DNA of 26,617 bases. Origin: CAZEFK01 sp964511405. GTDB taxonomy: Bacteria > Pseudomonadota > Alphaproteobacteria > Elsterales > Elsteraceae. The position numbers and the translations under genes were made by a program. The DNA lies in contig CAZEFK010000097.1 in NCBI GenBank assembly GCA_964511405.1, forward strand, positions 1 to 26,617. The letters are read 5' to 3'. This document shows, piece by piece, positions 5,881 through 13,090 of this stretch (position 1 is its first letter; each line of letters starts with the position of its first letter). The notes beneath the pieces were generated by a model. The model did no database searches. It was not told where the DNA came from and saw only the letters and a list, made by a program, of their open reading frames with translations.

Positions 5881-7035
5881 CCGCCGGTCATCCTCGGTCA
5901 TCGGCTCGAACCAGATGCGGCGCTGGTCCATATCCGTCATCACGACGCCGGACCGCTTCTCCTGGAGCTTGCGAAAGACCGCATAGCCCTGGAGGATGGC
6001 GGACTCCCAGAGCCACATCGGCAGCGCCTCGGCCTCGTATCCGCGCACGAAGCGCTTGATGTCCTTCAGAAGGTCGAGACCAAGTTTCGGCGTGTTGGCG
6101 AAGAAGCGGTGCTGCTTTGCCATCTCGAAGATCCAGGTCGTGAGCCCCTCCTCGATCAGGTTCGCGCAGGCCCCATCCTCATTCTCGTCAACCGCCTTCT
6201 GGCTCTTGCGCTTGATCTTCAGTAGCGCACGCGTAGTCGGCGACCAGCCGAGCATGGCCGCGTGCGCCAGGTGGAACACGTCGTGGAAGCGGTAGTCATC
6301 GAACGGGAGGTGATTGTCGGTCAGCCGGTCGCCGAGCAGAACGCTGCCCGACTTCTGGAACACGTACGTCGTGCCGTTTACCTCCCGTTCGTAAATCAGC
6401 ACCCGCATCCGGCGGGGTAGCTGCTCATCGATGTGCAGGCCCTCGTCCTTCGGCGCCGGGAAGCGCTGCTCGGTCGGCCAGCGATCCTCGCGCTTGTCGA
6501 TGTTCTTTACAGCCGCCGCATCGAGCCGGACCTCGGCCGCGGCGGCCGCCTCGGCGAGCGGACGCACCAACTTGATGAGGTCGCCACGGAGGGCGTCGGG
6601 ATTGTCGCGATAGGCCCCGATCGCGAACCGTTTGGCAAGATCGCCAGCTTCGCCGGCGAGCGTCAGCAGCGAGGCCTCGAACGCCTCGGGGCGGACGGCC
6701 CCGCCCTGCGCCAGATCCTCGAAGCGGACGGCCTCGGCGACGCCTTGGAAGCCGGTGGCGCGCGTGACGACTTCGACCAGCGACGTTCCACCTCGCCGCG
6801 CGATGGCGGACATATACCAGAGCACGTCCCCCAGCTCCTCGACGACGGCGTCATGATAGCCGAAGAAGCCGTCGGTATCGCGCCGCTCCTTCTTGAACGC
6901 GCTGACCAAGCTGCCGACCTCGCCGACAAGCCCCGGCACCGCCGTGTCTAGATCGCCCTCATTCAGCTGGTCGGTCTTGGCCGCGTGCGCCTCGAACTCC
7001 GCCGCCGTTACCCGCCGTTCGCCCGGTGCCGCCAT
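5863..7035 (-). CDS. MazG-like nucleoside triphosphate pyrophosphohydrolase with extra C-terminal domain
   Basis: A 390-residue protein. Residues about 35-82 form a MazG-type helical unit (GLVGEVGSLVSAFKKE, then VVEELGDVLWYMSAIA), with the EExxD metal-binding pattern at 66-70. A second related unit lies at about 120-185 (LLTLAGEAGDLAKRF, ending NIDKREDRWP). Residues about 208-385 form a separate domain with YRFHDVFHLAHAAMLGWSP, EEGLTTWIFEMAKQHRFF and LPMWLWESAILQGYAVFRKL; its histidine-rich helix could bind metal. Such enzymes remove pyrophosphate from (d)NTPs, cleansing or biasing nucleotide pools. ATG 7035 follows GAGGGGAG. It is convergent with the TS-like gene (18-base overlap) and divergent from the 7127 gene, so a shared nucleotide pathway is likely. 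Confidence 0.75.
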   Translation of the reverse strand: MAAPGERRVTAAEFEAHAAKTDQLNEGDLDTAVPGLVGEVGSLVSAFKKERRDTDGFFGYHDAVVEELGDVLWYMSAIARRGGTSLVEVVTRATGFQGVAEAVRFEDLAQGGAVRPEAFEASLLTLAGEAGDLAKRFAIGAYRDNPDALRGDLIKLVRPLAEAAAAAEVRLDAAAVKNIDKREDRWPTEQRFPAPKDEGLHIDEQLPRRMRVLIYEREVNGTTYVFQKSGSVLLGDRLTDNHLPFDDYRFHDVFHLAHAAMLGWSPTTRALLKIKRKSQKAVDENEDGACANLIEEGLTTWIFEMAKQHRFFANTPKLGLDLLKDIKRFVRGYEAEALPMWLWESAILQGYAVFRKLQEKRSGVVMTDMDQRRIWFEPMTEDDRRLCGLG

Positions 7036-7062
7036 TCTCCATGCTCCCCTCGCCTGGGCCTG

Positions 7063-7091
7063 CTGACCTGTGCGTTGACTCTCACTATAAT
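7063..7091 (+). promoter_or_regulatory. Sigma-70 promoter in the divergent region
   Basis: CTGACC (7063-7068), a 17-base spacer and a perfect TATAAT (7086-7091) predict a transcription start near 7098. The region also separates the MazG-like gene (start 7035) going the other way, and the TATAAT overlaps a reverse-strand TATAGT, so divergent promoters may overlap. The closer TTGACT at 7075 is only five bases from the -10 and cannot pair with it. Confidence 0.6.
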
Positions 7092-7126
7092 GCGCTGAGC
7101 GAATCTGCGACCGGTGGAGAGAGAAA

Positions 7127-8221
7127 ATTCCGAAGCTTGCGTATCACCGGTCCCCATCCTCACCGCCCCAGCCCACTAAGGTCTTCGACACTTACTGGCG
7201 CTTCGCTGCGGAACGTCTCGCCATCTATTTGCGGCGTCTACAGGGCGGTCCGGCGCCTTGGACCGCGGACCCGATCCTAAGAACCTATCGGTTCACAAAT
7301 ACCTATCGCGCCACGGACCGGGTCAGTCAGTATCTGATCCGTGAGGTGCAGTATAACCCCGACCGGCCGCAAACGCCCTCAGAGCTGTTCTTCCGCACGA
7401 TCCTGTTCAAGATCTTCAACAAGATAGAGACGTGGGAGGCGCTGGAGGAGGCGCATGGTCCATTAACATGGGCAGGTGTGAATCTCGACGCTCTTGACCA
7501 GACCCTCTCGGGCCTGATGGCGCGTGGCGACCGCATCTACTCCGCCGCCTACATCATGCCGGCGCCCGGTTTCGGAGCCGCTCGCAAGCACACCAACCAT
7601 CTGCGGCTGATAGAAACCATGATGGCCGATCGGCTCGCGGAGCGACTGTGCCAGGCTCCGGACCTTGGCTCCGTTTACGAGCGCATCCTGCGCTACCCTG
7701 GTCTCGGGCCGTTCCTTGCATTCCAGTACGCTATCGACCTCAATTACTCGGACATGCTGAACTTTGAGGAGGATGCATTCGTTGTTGCGGGACCGGGCGC
7801 GCTCGACGGCATTTCGAAGTGCTTCGCCTCGACGGGCGGGCGGACGCCCGAGCACCTCATCCGTTGGGTGACGGATCGGCAGGAAAAGGAGTTCGAGGCC
7901 CACGGTATCGTCTTTCCAGGCCTATTCGGCCGCCGACTTCAACCAATCGATTGTCAGAACCTGTTCTGTGAGATTTCGAAGTATGCCCGGGTCGCACACC
8001 CGGACGTGCCGGGCATCGCGAACCGGCTCCGAATTAAGCAAGGCTATAAACGCGACCCCCGTCCATTGCTGACGCCAATGCTCCCGCCCCGCTGGCGACT
8101 GCACGCGTCGGAGCCCTCAGACCAGACCCTTCCGGGCGCTCGCGTCGCGTCAGCTGGGATTCCTGTGAACCGTTCCACAGAAGGGGCGCGATTACGGGAA
8201 GTTGCAAACCTGGAGGACTAG
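7127..8221 (+). CDS. DNA base hypermodification protein (5-hmdU DNA kinase helical / aGPT-pyrophosphorylase-like)
   Basis: Segments such as LFFRTILFKIFNKIETWEAL, YSAAYIMPAPGFGAARKHTN, RYPGLGPFLAFQYAIDLNYS and DMLNFEEDAFVVAGPG mark the helical, DNA-glycosylase-derived family. Aravind and colleagues predicted that it acts in thymine hypermodification (hmdU kinase / alpha-glutamyl-putrescinyl-thymine pyrophosphorylase clades); the PGLGP loop is helix-hairpin-helix-like. No ATG, GTG or TTG opens the frame until TTG 7229, yet typical sequence (VFDTYWRFAAERLAIYLRRL) continues upstream of it. An ATT at 7127, 5 bases after GGAGAG and about 30 bases after the predicted transcription start, gives 364 residues and is the likely start. 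TTG 7229 is the conventional alternative. Family assignment is from memory of motifs; activity is unproven. Confidence 0.68.
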   Translation: MPKLAYHRSPSSPPQPTKVFDTYWRFAAERLAIYLRRLQGGPAPWTADPILRTYRFTNTYRATDRVSQYLIREVQYNPDRPQTPSELFFRTILFKIFNKIETWEALEEAHGPLTWAGVNLDALDQTLSGLMARGDRIYSAAYIMPAPGFGAARKHTNHLRLIETMMADRLAERLCQAPDLGSVYERILRYPGLGPFLAFQYAIDLNYSDMLNFEEDAFVVAGPGALDGISKCFASTGGRTPEHLIRWVTDRQEKEFEAHGIVFPGLFGRRLQPIDCQNLFCEISKYARVAHPDVPGIANRLRIKQGYKRDPRPLLTPMLPPRWRLHASEPSDQTLPGARVASAGIPVNRSTEGARLREVANLED

Positions 8222-8273
8222 ACCCTGCCAAGAGCTTGAGCGGGGCGGCGCCCTCGCAACGCTCTGTTCAATT

Positions 8274-8490
8274 TCAGTTCAGGACGCGCCGCGTGCCGAG
8301 CGCCTCCGCCAATGCGGCCCGAAGCTCGTCCATCCGAGAGGGCTTTCGCAGCACGGGTGCGTCCACTGCGACCCGCTCGCTCGCGCTCGCCGCTCGCGAA
8401 CACGATCGGCAGGTCCGGTATGGCGAAGTCGATCATCATGAGGTCTGGCGCGACCTCGTCGACCATCGCCAGCGCCTGGCGGCCGTCCTC
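8274..8490 (-). pseudogene. Response-regulator receiver domain remnant (broken)
   Basis: Minus-strand translation gives ALAMVDEVAPDLMMIDFA (with the phospho-acceptor Asp of a receiver domain) running directly into PDLPIVFASG. The normal loop of about 15-20 residues between these strands is missing. The frame then shifts, and another frame ends VDAPVLRKPSRMDELRAALA and EALGTRRVLN, containing the conserved Lys-Pro and last helix. This is the C-terminal receiver domain of a response regulator or hybrid histidine kinase, with a deletion, a frameshift and no N-terminal part. Confidence 0.68.
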
Positions 8491-8504
8491 ATCTGCCCAT
8501 GCTT

Positions 8505-8669
8505 CGCCTTGTGCCGCCGCGCCACCTCCGACACGACCGCGACCGGAACCAGAGTCTCCGCCACGATCCGGCCCTTCTCTTCGGCGCTCTAGCGGCGTCG
8601 GGCGCCAATGCCGAATCGGATCGCAATCCGCCCCTCCGGCACCTTCGTTTCAACCCTAGTGCTCATCAT
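8505..8669 (-). mobile_element. IS66-type transposase OrfA remnant
   Basis: Minus-strand translation in one frame reads AEEKGRIVAETLVPVAVVSE followed by VARRHK, the helix-turn-helix start of IS66-family TnpA (RRRWSAEEKARIVAESLxPG, VSEVARRHGLSPQ). The piece upstream (MSTRVETKVPEGRIAIRFG) stops before it in another frame. The recognition-helix remainder and all other IS genes are absent, and the sequence fuses directly into the receiver-domain remnant. No terminal inverted repeats are evident. It is a scar of past transposition at the right edge of the island. Confidence 0.6.
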
Positions 8670-8707
8670 CATCGTGCTCAGCCTGCCCGGGGGATACAGT
8701 GTGAGGC

Positions 8708-9082
8708 ATGGACATCAAAGCAATCCGGACCGATGCGGACCTGAAGGCCGCGCTTGCCGAGATCGAGACGCTGATGGCGGCCGAGGCCGGTTCGGTTGAG
8801 GGCGAGCGTCTGGACGTGCTGGTGACCCTGGTCGAGGCCTACGAGGCCCGGCACCATCCGATGCCGCCGGCCGACCCCATCGACGCGATCTTGTTCATGA
8901 TGGAGCAGCGCGGCCTGTCCCGGCGCGATCTCGAGCCACTCATCGGGCCACGCGGCCGGATCGCCGAGGTGCTCAATCGCAAGCGGCCGCTTACGCTCGA
9001 GATGATCCGGCGGCTGTCGGCGGCACTCGCGATCCCTGCCGAGATCCTCGTGCGGGCGTATCCGCTGCGCCCGGCCGCTTGA
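8708..9082 (+). CDS. HigA-like antitoxin / XRE regulator (orphan)
   Basis: A 124-residue protein starting MDIKAIRTDADLKAALAEIE, with EGERLDVLVTLVEAYEARHH and then a helix-turn-helix (about 60-115: DAILFMMEQRGLSRRDLEPL, GRIAEVLNRKRPLTLEMIRR). This is the COG5499 HigA-type antitoxin layout, full length. These genes normally follow a HigB mRNA-interferase gene directly, but the DNA immediately upstream holds IS and receiver-domain debris, and no HigB-like frame is seen. It is therefore an orphan antitoxin that perhaps lost its toxin in the rearrangement. The GAGG lies too close to the ATG to be a good ribosome site. Confidence 0.82.
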   Translation: MDIKAIRTDADLKAALAEIETLMAAEAGSVEGERLDVLVTLVEAYEARHHPMPPADPIDAILFMMEQRGLSRRDLEPLIGPRGRIAEVLNRKRPLTLEMIRRLSAALAIPAEILVRAYPLRPAA

Positions 9083-9112
9083 ATGAACGTCAGGCACGAA
9101 GTGGACGGCACG

Positions 9113-9502
9113 ATGATCCAGGGCAGCTGCCTGTGCGGCGCGGTGGCCTATGCGGTGACCGGCCCGGTCGGCCGCTTCGTCTATTGCCACTGCTCGCGCT
9201 GCCGCAAGGCGACCGGCAGCGGGCATGCCGCGAACCTCTACGCGCCGCCGGCGGCGTTCCGATGGCTGCGCGGCGAGGCGCAGGTGACGCGCTTCGATCT
9301 GCCCGGCGCGCGCAGCTTCTCGACCAGCTTCTGCGGCACCTGCGGGACACCGCTGCCGCACGCCACCCGGAGCGGCCGCGAGATGATCATCCCCGCGGGC
9401 TCCTTGGACGCCGACCCGGGCGAACGTCCCGCGATCAATGCCCATTGGGACTCGCGGGCGCCCTGGGCCCTGCCCGCCGCCGACCTGCCGGAACCGGGGT
9501 GA
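9113..9502 (+). CDS. GFA-family zinc protein (CENP-V/GFA domain)
   Basis: A 129-residue protein starting MIQGSCLCGAVAYAV, the usual opening of GFA (glutathione-dependent formaldehyde-activating enzyme) family members. Zinc-ligand cysteines are all present: CxC (6, 8), CxCxxC (25, 27, 30; YCHCSRCRKATGSG) and CxxC (74, 77; FCGTCGTPL). The ATG at 9113 is preferred because homology begins there; an ATG at 9083 just after the higA-like stop would add ten atypical residues. Despite the family name, most members have no proven activity with formaldehyde, so the role is open. It is convergent with nagB. Confidence 0.85.
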   Translation: MIQGSCLCGAVAYAVTGPVGRFVYCHCSRCRKATGSGHAANLYAPPAAFRWLRGEAQVTRFDLPGARSFSTSFCGTCGTPLPHATRSGREMIIPAGSLDADPGERPAINAHWDSRAPWALPAADLPEPG

Positions 9503-9506
9503 CCCG

Positions 9507-9523
9507 GCGACCGGCACGGTCGC
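9507..9523. terminator. Short hairpin between convergent genes
   Basis: GCGACCG-GCA-CGGTCGC forms a 7-pair GC-rich stem between the stop of the GFA gene (9502) and the end of nagB (9533). The position suits a bidirectional terminator, but no T-run is present on either side. Confidence 0.4.
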
Positions 9524-9532
9524 GGGGCGCGG

Positions 9533-10297
9533 TCAGCCCCCGACGGCGCTGGGAACCGGCCGCAGCAGCGCGGCCGAGTCCGGGTCGAGGAACAGGTGGC
9601 AGGCCGGGTGCCGGCGCAGGATGCTGGCCGGCACGTCGGGCGTGACCGGCCCCTCCAGGGTGGCGCGCACGGCCTCGGCCTTGCGGCGGTCGGGCACCGC
9701 CAGGACGACCAGGCGGCCGGTCAGGATCTGCGGCACGGTCATGCTGATCGCCTCGGCCGGCACGTCGCCGAGGGTGGGGAACCAGCCCTCGCCCAGCTGC
9801 TGGCGGCGGCAGCGCTGGTCCAGGGCGACCCGGCGGAACGCCTCGGTGGCGCCGAAGTCGGCCGGGGGGTCATTGAACGCCAGATGGGCGTTCTCGCCGA
9901 TGCCGGCGAAGACGACGTCGATCGGGTGCCGGGCGATCAGCGCACCCAGGCGCCCGAGCTCGGCGTCGATGTCGGCGGCCTCGCCGTCGATGAAGTGGAA
10001 CGCGCCCAGCCGGGGCAGCCGGGACGCGAAGCGTTCCTTGAGGTAGCGCCGGAAGCTGGCCGGGTGGCCCTCCGGCAAGCCGATATACTCGTCGAGGTGG
10101 AAGCCGGTGACCCGCGCCCAATCGATGCCGTCCGCGCTCACCAGCGCGTCCAGCATCTCGAACTGGCTGGCCCCGGTGGCGACCACGATGGTGGCGCGGC
10201 CGCGGGCGGCGAGGGCGTCGCGGATCGCCGCGGCGCCGAGCGCGGCGGCGGCCTGCCCCAGGCGCGCCTTGGTGGGTTCCACATGGATCTGGATCAT
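9533..10297 (-). CDS. nagB: Glucosamine-6-phosphate deaminase
   Basis: A 254-residue protein of the NagB/6-phosphogluconolactonase fold. VVATGASQFEML (about 38-49) is the phosphate-binding loop. FHLDEYIGL supplies the catalytic Asp69 and neighbouring Glu70, and GIGENAHLAFNDPP supplies the histidine (His138) of the GxxGHIAFN motif. RQQLGEGWF and SMTVPQIL are also typical. The reaction converts glucosamine-6-phosphate to fructose-6-phosphate and ammonia in the cytoplasm. The ATG overlaps the stop of the LacI-type regulator gene by four bases (ATGA), so the two are co-transcribed. The ENAH variant and context leave room for a related amino-sugar phosphate as substrate. Confidence 0.85.
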   Translation of the reverse strand: MIQIHVEPTKARLGQAAAALGAAAIRDALAARGRATIVVATGASQFEMLDALVSADGIDWARVTGFHLDEYIGLPEGHPASFRRYLKERFASRLPRLGAFHFIDGEAADIDAELGRLGALIARHPIDVVFAGIGENAHLAFNDPPADFGATEAFRRVALDQRCRRQQLGEGWFPTLGDVPAEAISMTVPQILTGRLVVLAVPDRRKAEAVRATLEGPVTPDVPASILRRHPACHLFLDPDSAALLRPVPSAVGG

Positions 10298-11319
10298 GTC
10301 GGGTCCGTCATGGCGAGGGTGGCGGTGGTCCGGCGGACGACGAGGTCGGCCGGCAGGCTGATGCGCGGCGGGTCCGCAACCGACCCGGCCATCACCTCGG
10401 CCAGCAGGTCGACCGCGCGGGCGCCGGCGGCGGTGCAGGGCAGCGCGACCGAGGTCAGCGGCGGATAGACGGTCGGCGCCAGGATGCCGTCGCAGCCGAC
10501 GATGCTGACATCGGCCGGGACCGAGCGCCCGCGGCCGGCCAGGCCGGCCATGATGCCCTGGGCCATGACGTCGTCGAACGCCAGCGCTGCCGTGGCACCC
10601 GACTCGATCAGGCCGTCGGTCGCCGCCTGACCGGCCTCGAAGCTCGGGCGCGACGTCGCGATCGGCACCAGCCGGAGACCCAGCCGCCCGGCGGCGGCGG
10701 TGGCCGCGGCCAGGCGCTGGCAATTCGACCAGGACCGGGCCGGCCCCGCCACATAGGCGACCGTACGATGGCCGAGGCCGGCCAGGTGCTCGACCGCGCG
10801 GGCATAGCTCGGGCCGCTGTCGAACAGGACCCGCGGCAGGCCGGCCACGTCGCGATTGACCAGCACCAGCGGCCGCCGGCGGGCATGCTCCAGGATCCGC
10901 TCCCGGGGCAGGCGCGACGAGGCCAGCACGAAGCCTTCGACCTGGGCGGCGAGCTTGCCGAGCAGCATGTCCTCCAGCTCCGGCGTCTCGTCGGAGTCGC
11001 CGAGGAAGGTGGCGTAGCCCCGGTCGCGCGCCCGCGCCTGGGCGCCGCGCATCAGCGCCGCGAAGAACGGGTTGGTGATGTCGGGCACCACCAGCGCAAT
11101 GTTCCCAGCGCGGCCGGTGCTGAGCGCCCGCGCCGTATGGTTCGGCACATAGCCGAGCCGTTCGGCGACCTGGCGGACATGGGCGATGGTCTCGCGGCTC
11201 AGCAGATGCGGCTGGCCATAGGCGCGCGAGACGGTGGCCGGCGACACGCCCGCCGCCTTGGCGACATCCCGGATGTTCAGCGACGCGCGGGGGCTGCGGG
11301 CCACGGGGCGCTCAGGCAC
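10294..11319 (-). CDS. LacI-family transcriptional regulator
   Basis: A 341-residue protein. The N-terminal helix-turn-helix and hinge are clear (LNIRDVAKAAGVSPATVSRA, about 14-33, then GYVPNHTARALSTGRA). The periplasmic-binding-protein-like effector domain follows (NIALVVPDITNPFFAALMRG; DVSIVGCDGILAPTVYPPLT). The GTG at 11319 is used; GTG 11304 is also possible because homology begins only near residue 14. Three CCGG-centred operator-like repeats lie immediately upstream, so it very likely represses its own operon with nagB. The effector is presumably an amino-sugar derivative, an inference from nagB. Confidence 0.9.
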   Translation of the reverse strand: MPERPVARSPRASLNIRDVAKAAGVSPATVSRAYGQPHLLSRETIAHVRQVAERLGYVPNHTARALSTGRAGNIALVVPDITNPFFAALMRGAQARARDRGYATFLGDSDETPELEDMLLGKLAAQVEGFVLASSRLPRERILEHARRRPLVLVNRDVAGLPRVLFDSGPSYARAVEHLAGLGHRTVAYVAGPARSWSNCQRLAAATAAAGRLGLRLVPIATSRPSFEAGQAATDGLIESGATAALAFDDVMAQGIMAGLAGRGRSVPADVSIVGCDGILAPTVYPPLTSVALPCTAAGARAVDLLAEVMAGSVADPPRISLPADLVVRRTTATLAMTDPT

Positions 11320-11320
11320 T

Positions 11321-11358
11321 TGAAACCGGTTTCATGAAACCGGTTGTGACGGAACCGG
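11321..11358 (-). promoter_or_regulatory. Tandem LacI-type operators
   Basis: TGAAACCGGTTTCA (11321-11334) is a perfect palindrome with the central CG typical of LacI-family sites. A second site TGAAACCGGTTGTG (11335-11348) follows directly, and a third, GGAACCGGTCAA (11351-11362), has its core at 11355-11358. The CCGG cores are spaced 14 and 15 bases apart. The first abuts the regulator's GTG start, so binding should block transcription or initiation of the lacI-nagB operon. Confidence 0.7.
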
Positions 11359-11473
11359 TCAAGGGGGTGCAGCCCGGTGCGCGGCGCTCCATTCAATGCC
11401 GCGCCAGGCCTCCGCCGCCTCGGCCAAGCCGCGCGCGGCATCGAGTACGGGACGCCTACACCGAGTGGCCGTA

Positions 11474-11515
11474 GCGACCCGACGGATGCTACATCGGGTC
11501 GCCGTGGCGACCCGA
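11474..11515. repeat. Three-arm inverted repeat around the aminotransferase stop codon
   Basis: GCGACCCGA (11474-11482), TCGGGTCGC (11494-11502) and GCGACCCGA again (11507-11515) alternate in orientation. The middle arm can pair with either neighbour: with the left arm across a 11-base loop containing the stop codon (11489-11491), or with the right arm inside the coding end. No T-run follows, so a terminator, an mRNA-stability element or an insertion scar are all possible. Confidence 0.5.
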
Positions 11516-12367
11516 CTCGCGCATCGCCCAATAGGCGGCGTTCAGCCGCTGCGTTACCGGTCCGGGTACCGGGTCGGGGATCGGCCGACCCGAGACTTCG
11601 CGCACCGGCAGGGCCGCTCCCGAGGTGCTGCAGGTGAAGACCTCGTCGGCGGTGAACAGGTCGTAGGCGGTCAGCGCCGTGGCCTCGAACGGGACGCCCA
11701 GTTCCTGGGCCAGCTCCAGGAAGGTCTCGCGGGTGATCCCGTGCAGCACGCCCAGCGCCGGCGTGCGGAGCACGCCGGCCTTGACCAGGAACAGGTTGGA
11801 GCGCGGCGCCTCTTCCACATGTCCCTGCGGGCTCAGCCACACCACGTCGTCATAGCCGGCCTCCAGCGCCTCCAAGCGGGCCAGCTGGTACTGCAGCCGC
11901 GAGATATGCTTGTAGCGCGGGTCGAGCGCGTCGGCGGCCATGCCGCGCTGATGCCCGATCTGCAGGCGGATGCCGTCGCGGCGCTGCGCGTCGGTGCCCA
12001 GGAACCCGTAGGGCGTGGCCATGATGAAGACGTTGGCACGGGCCCGCCGCAGGTCCGAGGTCCCGGCCGGCAGCACGCCGCGGGTCACGATCACCTTGAC
12101 CGAGGCATCGCGCAGGCCGTTGCGCCGGGCGGTCTCCAGGATGGCCTCGCGCCAGCCGGCAGCGTCGAGGCCGGTCTCCAGCCGGGCCGCACGCAGCCCG
12201 TCCTGCAGGCGGCCGACATGGGCGTCGAGCTTGAAGAACACGCCGCGCCAGGCCGAGACCACCTCATAGACGCCGTCGCCGAACTGGAAGCCCAGGTCGA
12301 ACACCGAGGGCCGGGCCTCGGCCTCGGCACGGAATTCGCCATTGAGGTAGACGACCGGCCCGCTCAC
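11489..12367 (-). CDS. Class IV (PLP) aminotransferase, D-amino-acid or branched-chain type
   Basis: A 292-residue protein of the fold-type IV PLP family. VFDLGFQFGDGVYEVVSAW (about 22-40) is the typical N-terminal signature. DPRYKHISRLQYQLAR carries the probable PLP lysine, Lys153. EEAPRSNLFLV (185-195) and GVLHGITRETFLELA are the cofactor phosphate and dimer motifs. D-amino-acid transaminase, IlvE and aminodeoxychorismate lyase share this fold. The neighbours (D-amino-acid-type dehydrogenase, DapA-family enzyme, amino-acid ABC transporter) favour a catabolic role. GTG 12367 overlaps the GntR stop by four bases, showing translational coupling in that operon. Substrate not determinable. Confidence 0.85.
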   Translation of the reverse strand: MSGPVVYLNGEFRAEAEARPSVFDLGFQFGDGVYEVVSAWRGVFFKLDAHVGRLQDGLRAARLETGLDAAGWREAILETARRNGLRDASVKVIVTRGVLPAGTSDLRRARANVFIMATPYGFLGTDAQRRDGIRLQIGHQRGMAADALDPRYKHISRLQYQLARLEALEAGYDDVVWLSPQGHVEEAPRSNLFLVKAGVLRTPALGVLHGITRETFLELAQELGVPFEATALTAYDLFTADEVFTCSTSGAALPVREVSGRPIPDPVPGPVTQRLNAAYWAMRESGRHGDPM

Positions 12368-13080
12368 GACCGCCGGACCCAGGTCGTGGCGGCCATCGGG
12401 CTGGCCTCGGCCTCGATGGCGCGGCGCACGTCCATCTGCAGATTGCGCAGATGGGCGCGCATGGCCTCGGACGCGTCGACGATGTCGCGACGCTCGACCG
12501 CTTCCAGGATCGCCAAATGCTCCTCGTCATTCTCGCTATTGCGGTGCAGATGGCTGGACAGCCGGAATAGGCGGGCCACCACGCGCATCTGGCCGATCGT
12601 GCGGGCCAGGGTCTCCTGGCCGGTCGCCTGGGCGAAGAAGGCGTGGAAGCGGTTGTCGAACCGCCAGTGCGCCATGTCGTCGTCGCCGGCCCGCCGCAGC
12701 GCCAGCAGCGCTTGCCGGAGCGCGGCCAGGTCGTCGTCGCGCACGAGCGGGATCGCGGTCTCGACCGCGTAGCATTCCAGGAGTTCGCGGATCTTCATGC
12801 ATTCGAAGAACTCGCGGGTGGTGACGCTACGCACCCGGTAGGCCCGGTCGTCGGTGCGCTCCAGCAAGCCTTCGCCGACCAGCCGGATCAGCGCCTCGCG
12901 CATGGGCGTGCGCGAGACCTGCAGGCGCTCGGCCAGCCGCCCCTCGGGCACCGGTGCGCCGCCCGGGATCTGCCGGCTCAGGATCAGGTCGCGCAGGTGC
13001 TGGTAGGTCTGGTCGCCGAGATTGGCGGACTTCGCGAACAGCGGATCGACGGAGGCCGATGGCTTCGCGACGGGCGTCAT
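12364..13080 (-). CDS. GntR-family (FCD) transcriptional regulator
   Basis: A 238-residue protein. The winged helix-turn-helix spans about 22-88 (TYQHLRDLILSRQIPGGAPV, LAERLQVSRTPMREALIRLV, GLLERTDDRAYRVR). The all-helical FCD ligand domain spans about 90-225 (RELLECYAVETAIPLV; NRFHAFFAQATGQETLA; DEEHLAILEAVERRD), with the Asp/His positions that bind metal or carboxylate ligands. ATG 13080 is chosen because GAGGGG lies seven bases upstream, even though the frame is open further. It lies 10 bases after the permease gene. It probably senses the imported substrate and acts on the divergent promoter at about 15650-15690. Confidence 0.88.
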   Translation of the reverse strand: MTPVAKPSASVDPLFAKSANLGDQTYQHLRDLILSRQIPGGAPVPEGRLAERLQVSRTPMREALIRLVGEGLLERTDDRAYRVRSVTTREFFECMKIRELLECYAVETAIPLVRDDDLAALRQALLALRRAGDDDMAHWRFDNRFHAFFAQATGQETLARTIGQMRVVARLFRLSSHLHRNSENDEEHLAILEAVERRDIVDASEAMRAHLRNLQMDVRRAIEAEASPMAATTWVRRS

Positions 13081-13090
13081 GGTGGTCCCC

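Noticed and set aside
7075..7091. TTGACT followed by TATAAT as a promoter
   Set aside because: The gap is only five bases. The -10 pairs better with CTGACC at 7063-7068 (17-base spacing).
9083..9112. Ten-residue N-terminal extension of the GFA protein
   Set aside because: It has no ribosome site and family similarity begins at MIQGSCLCGAV, so ATG 9113 was preferred.
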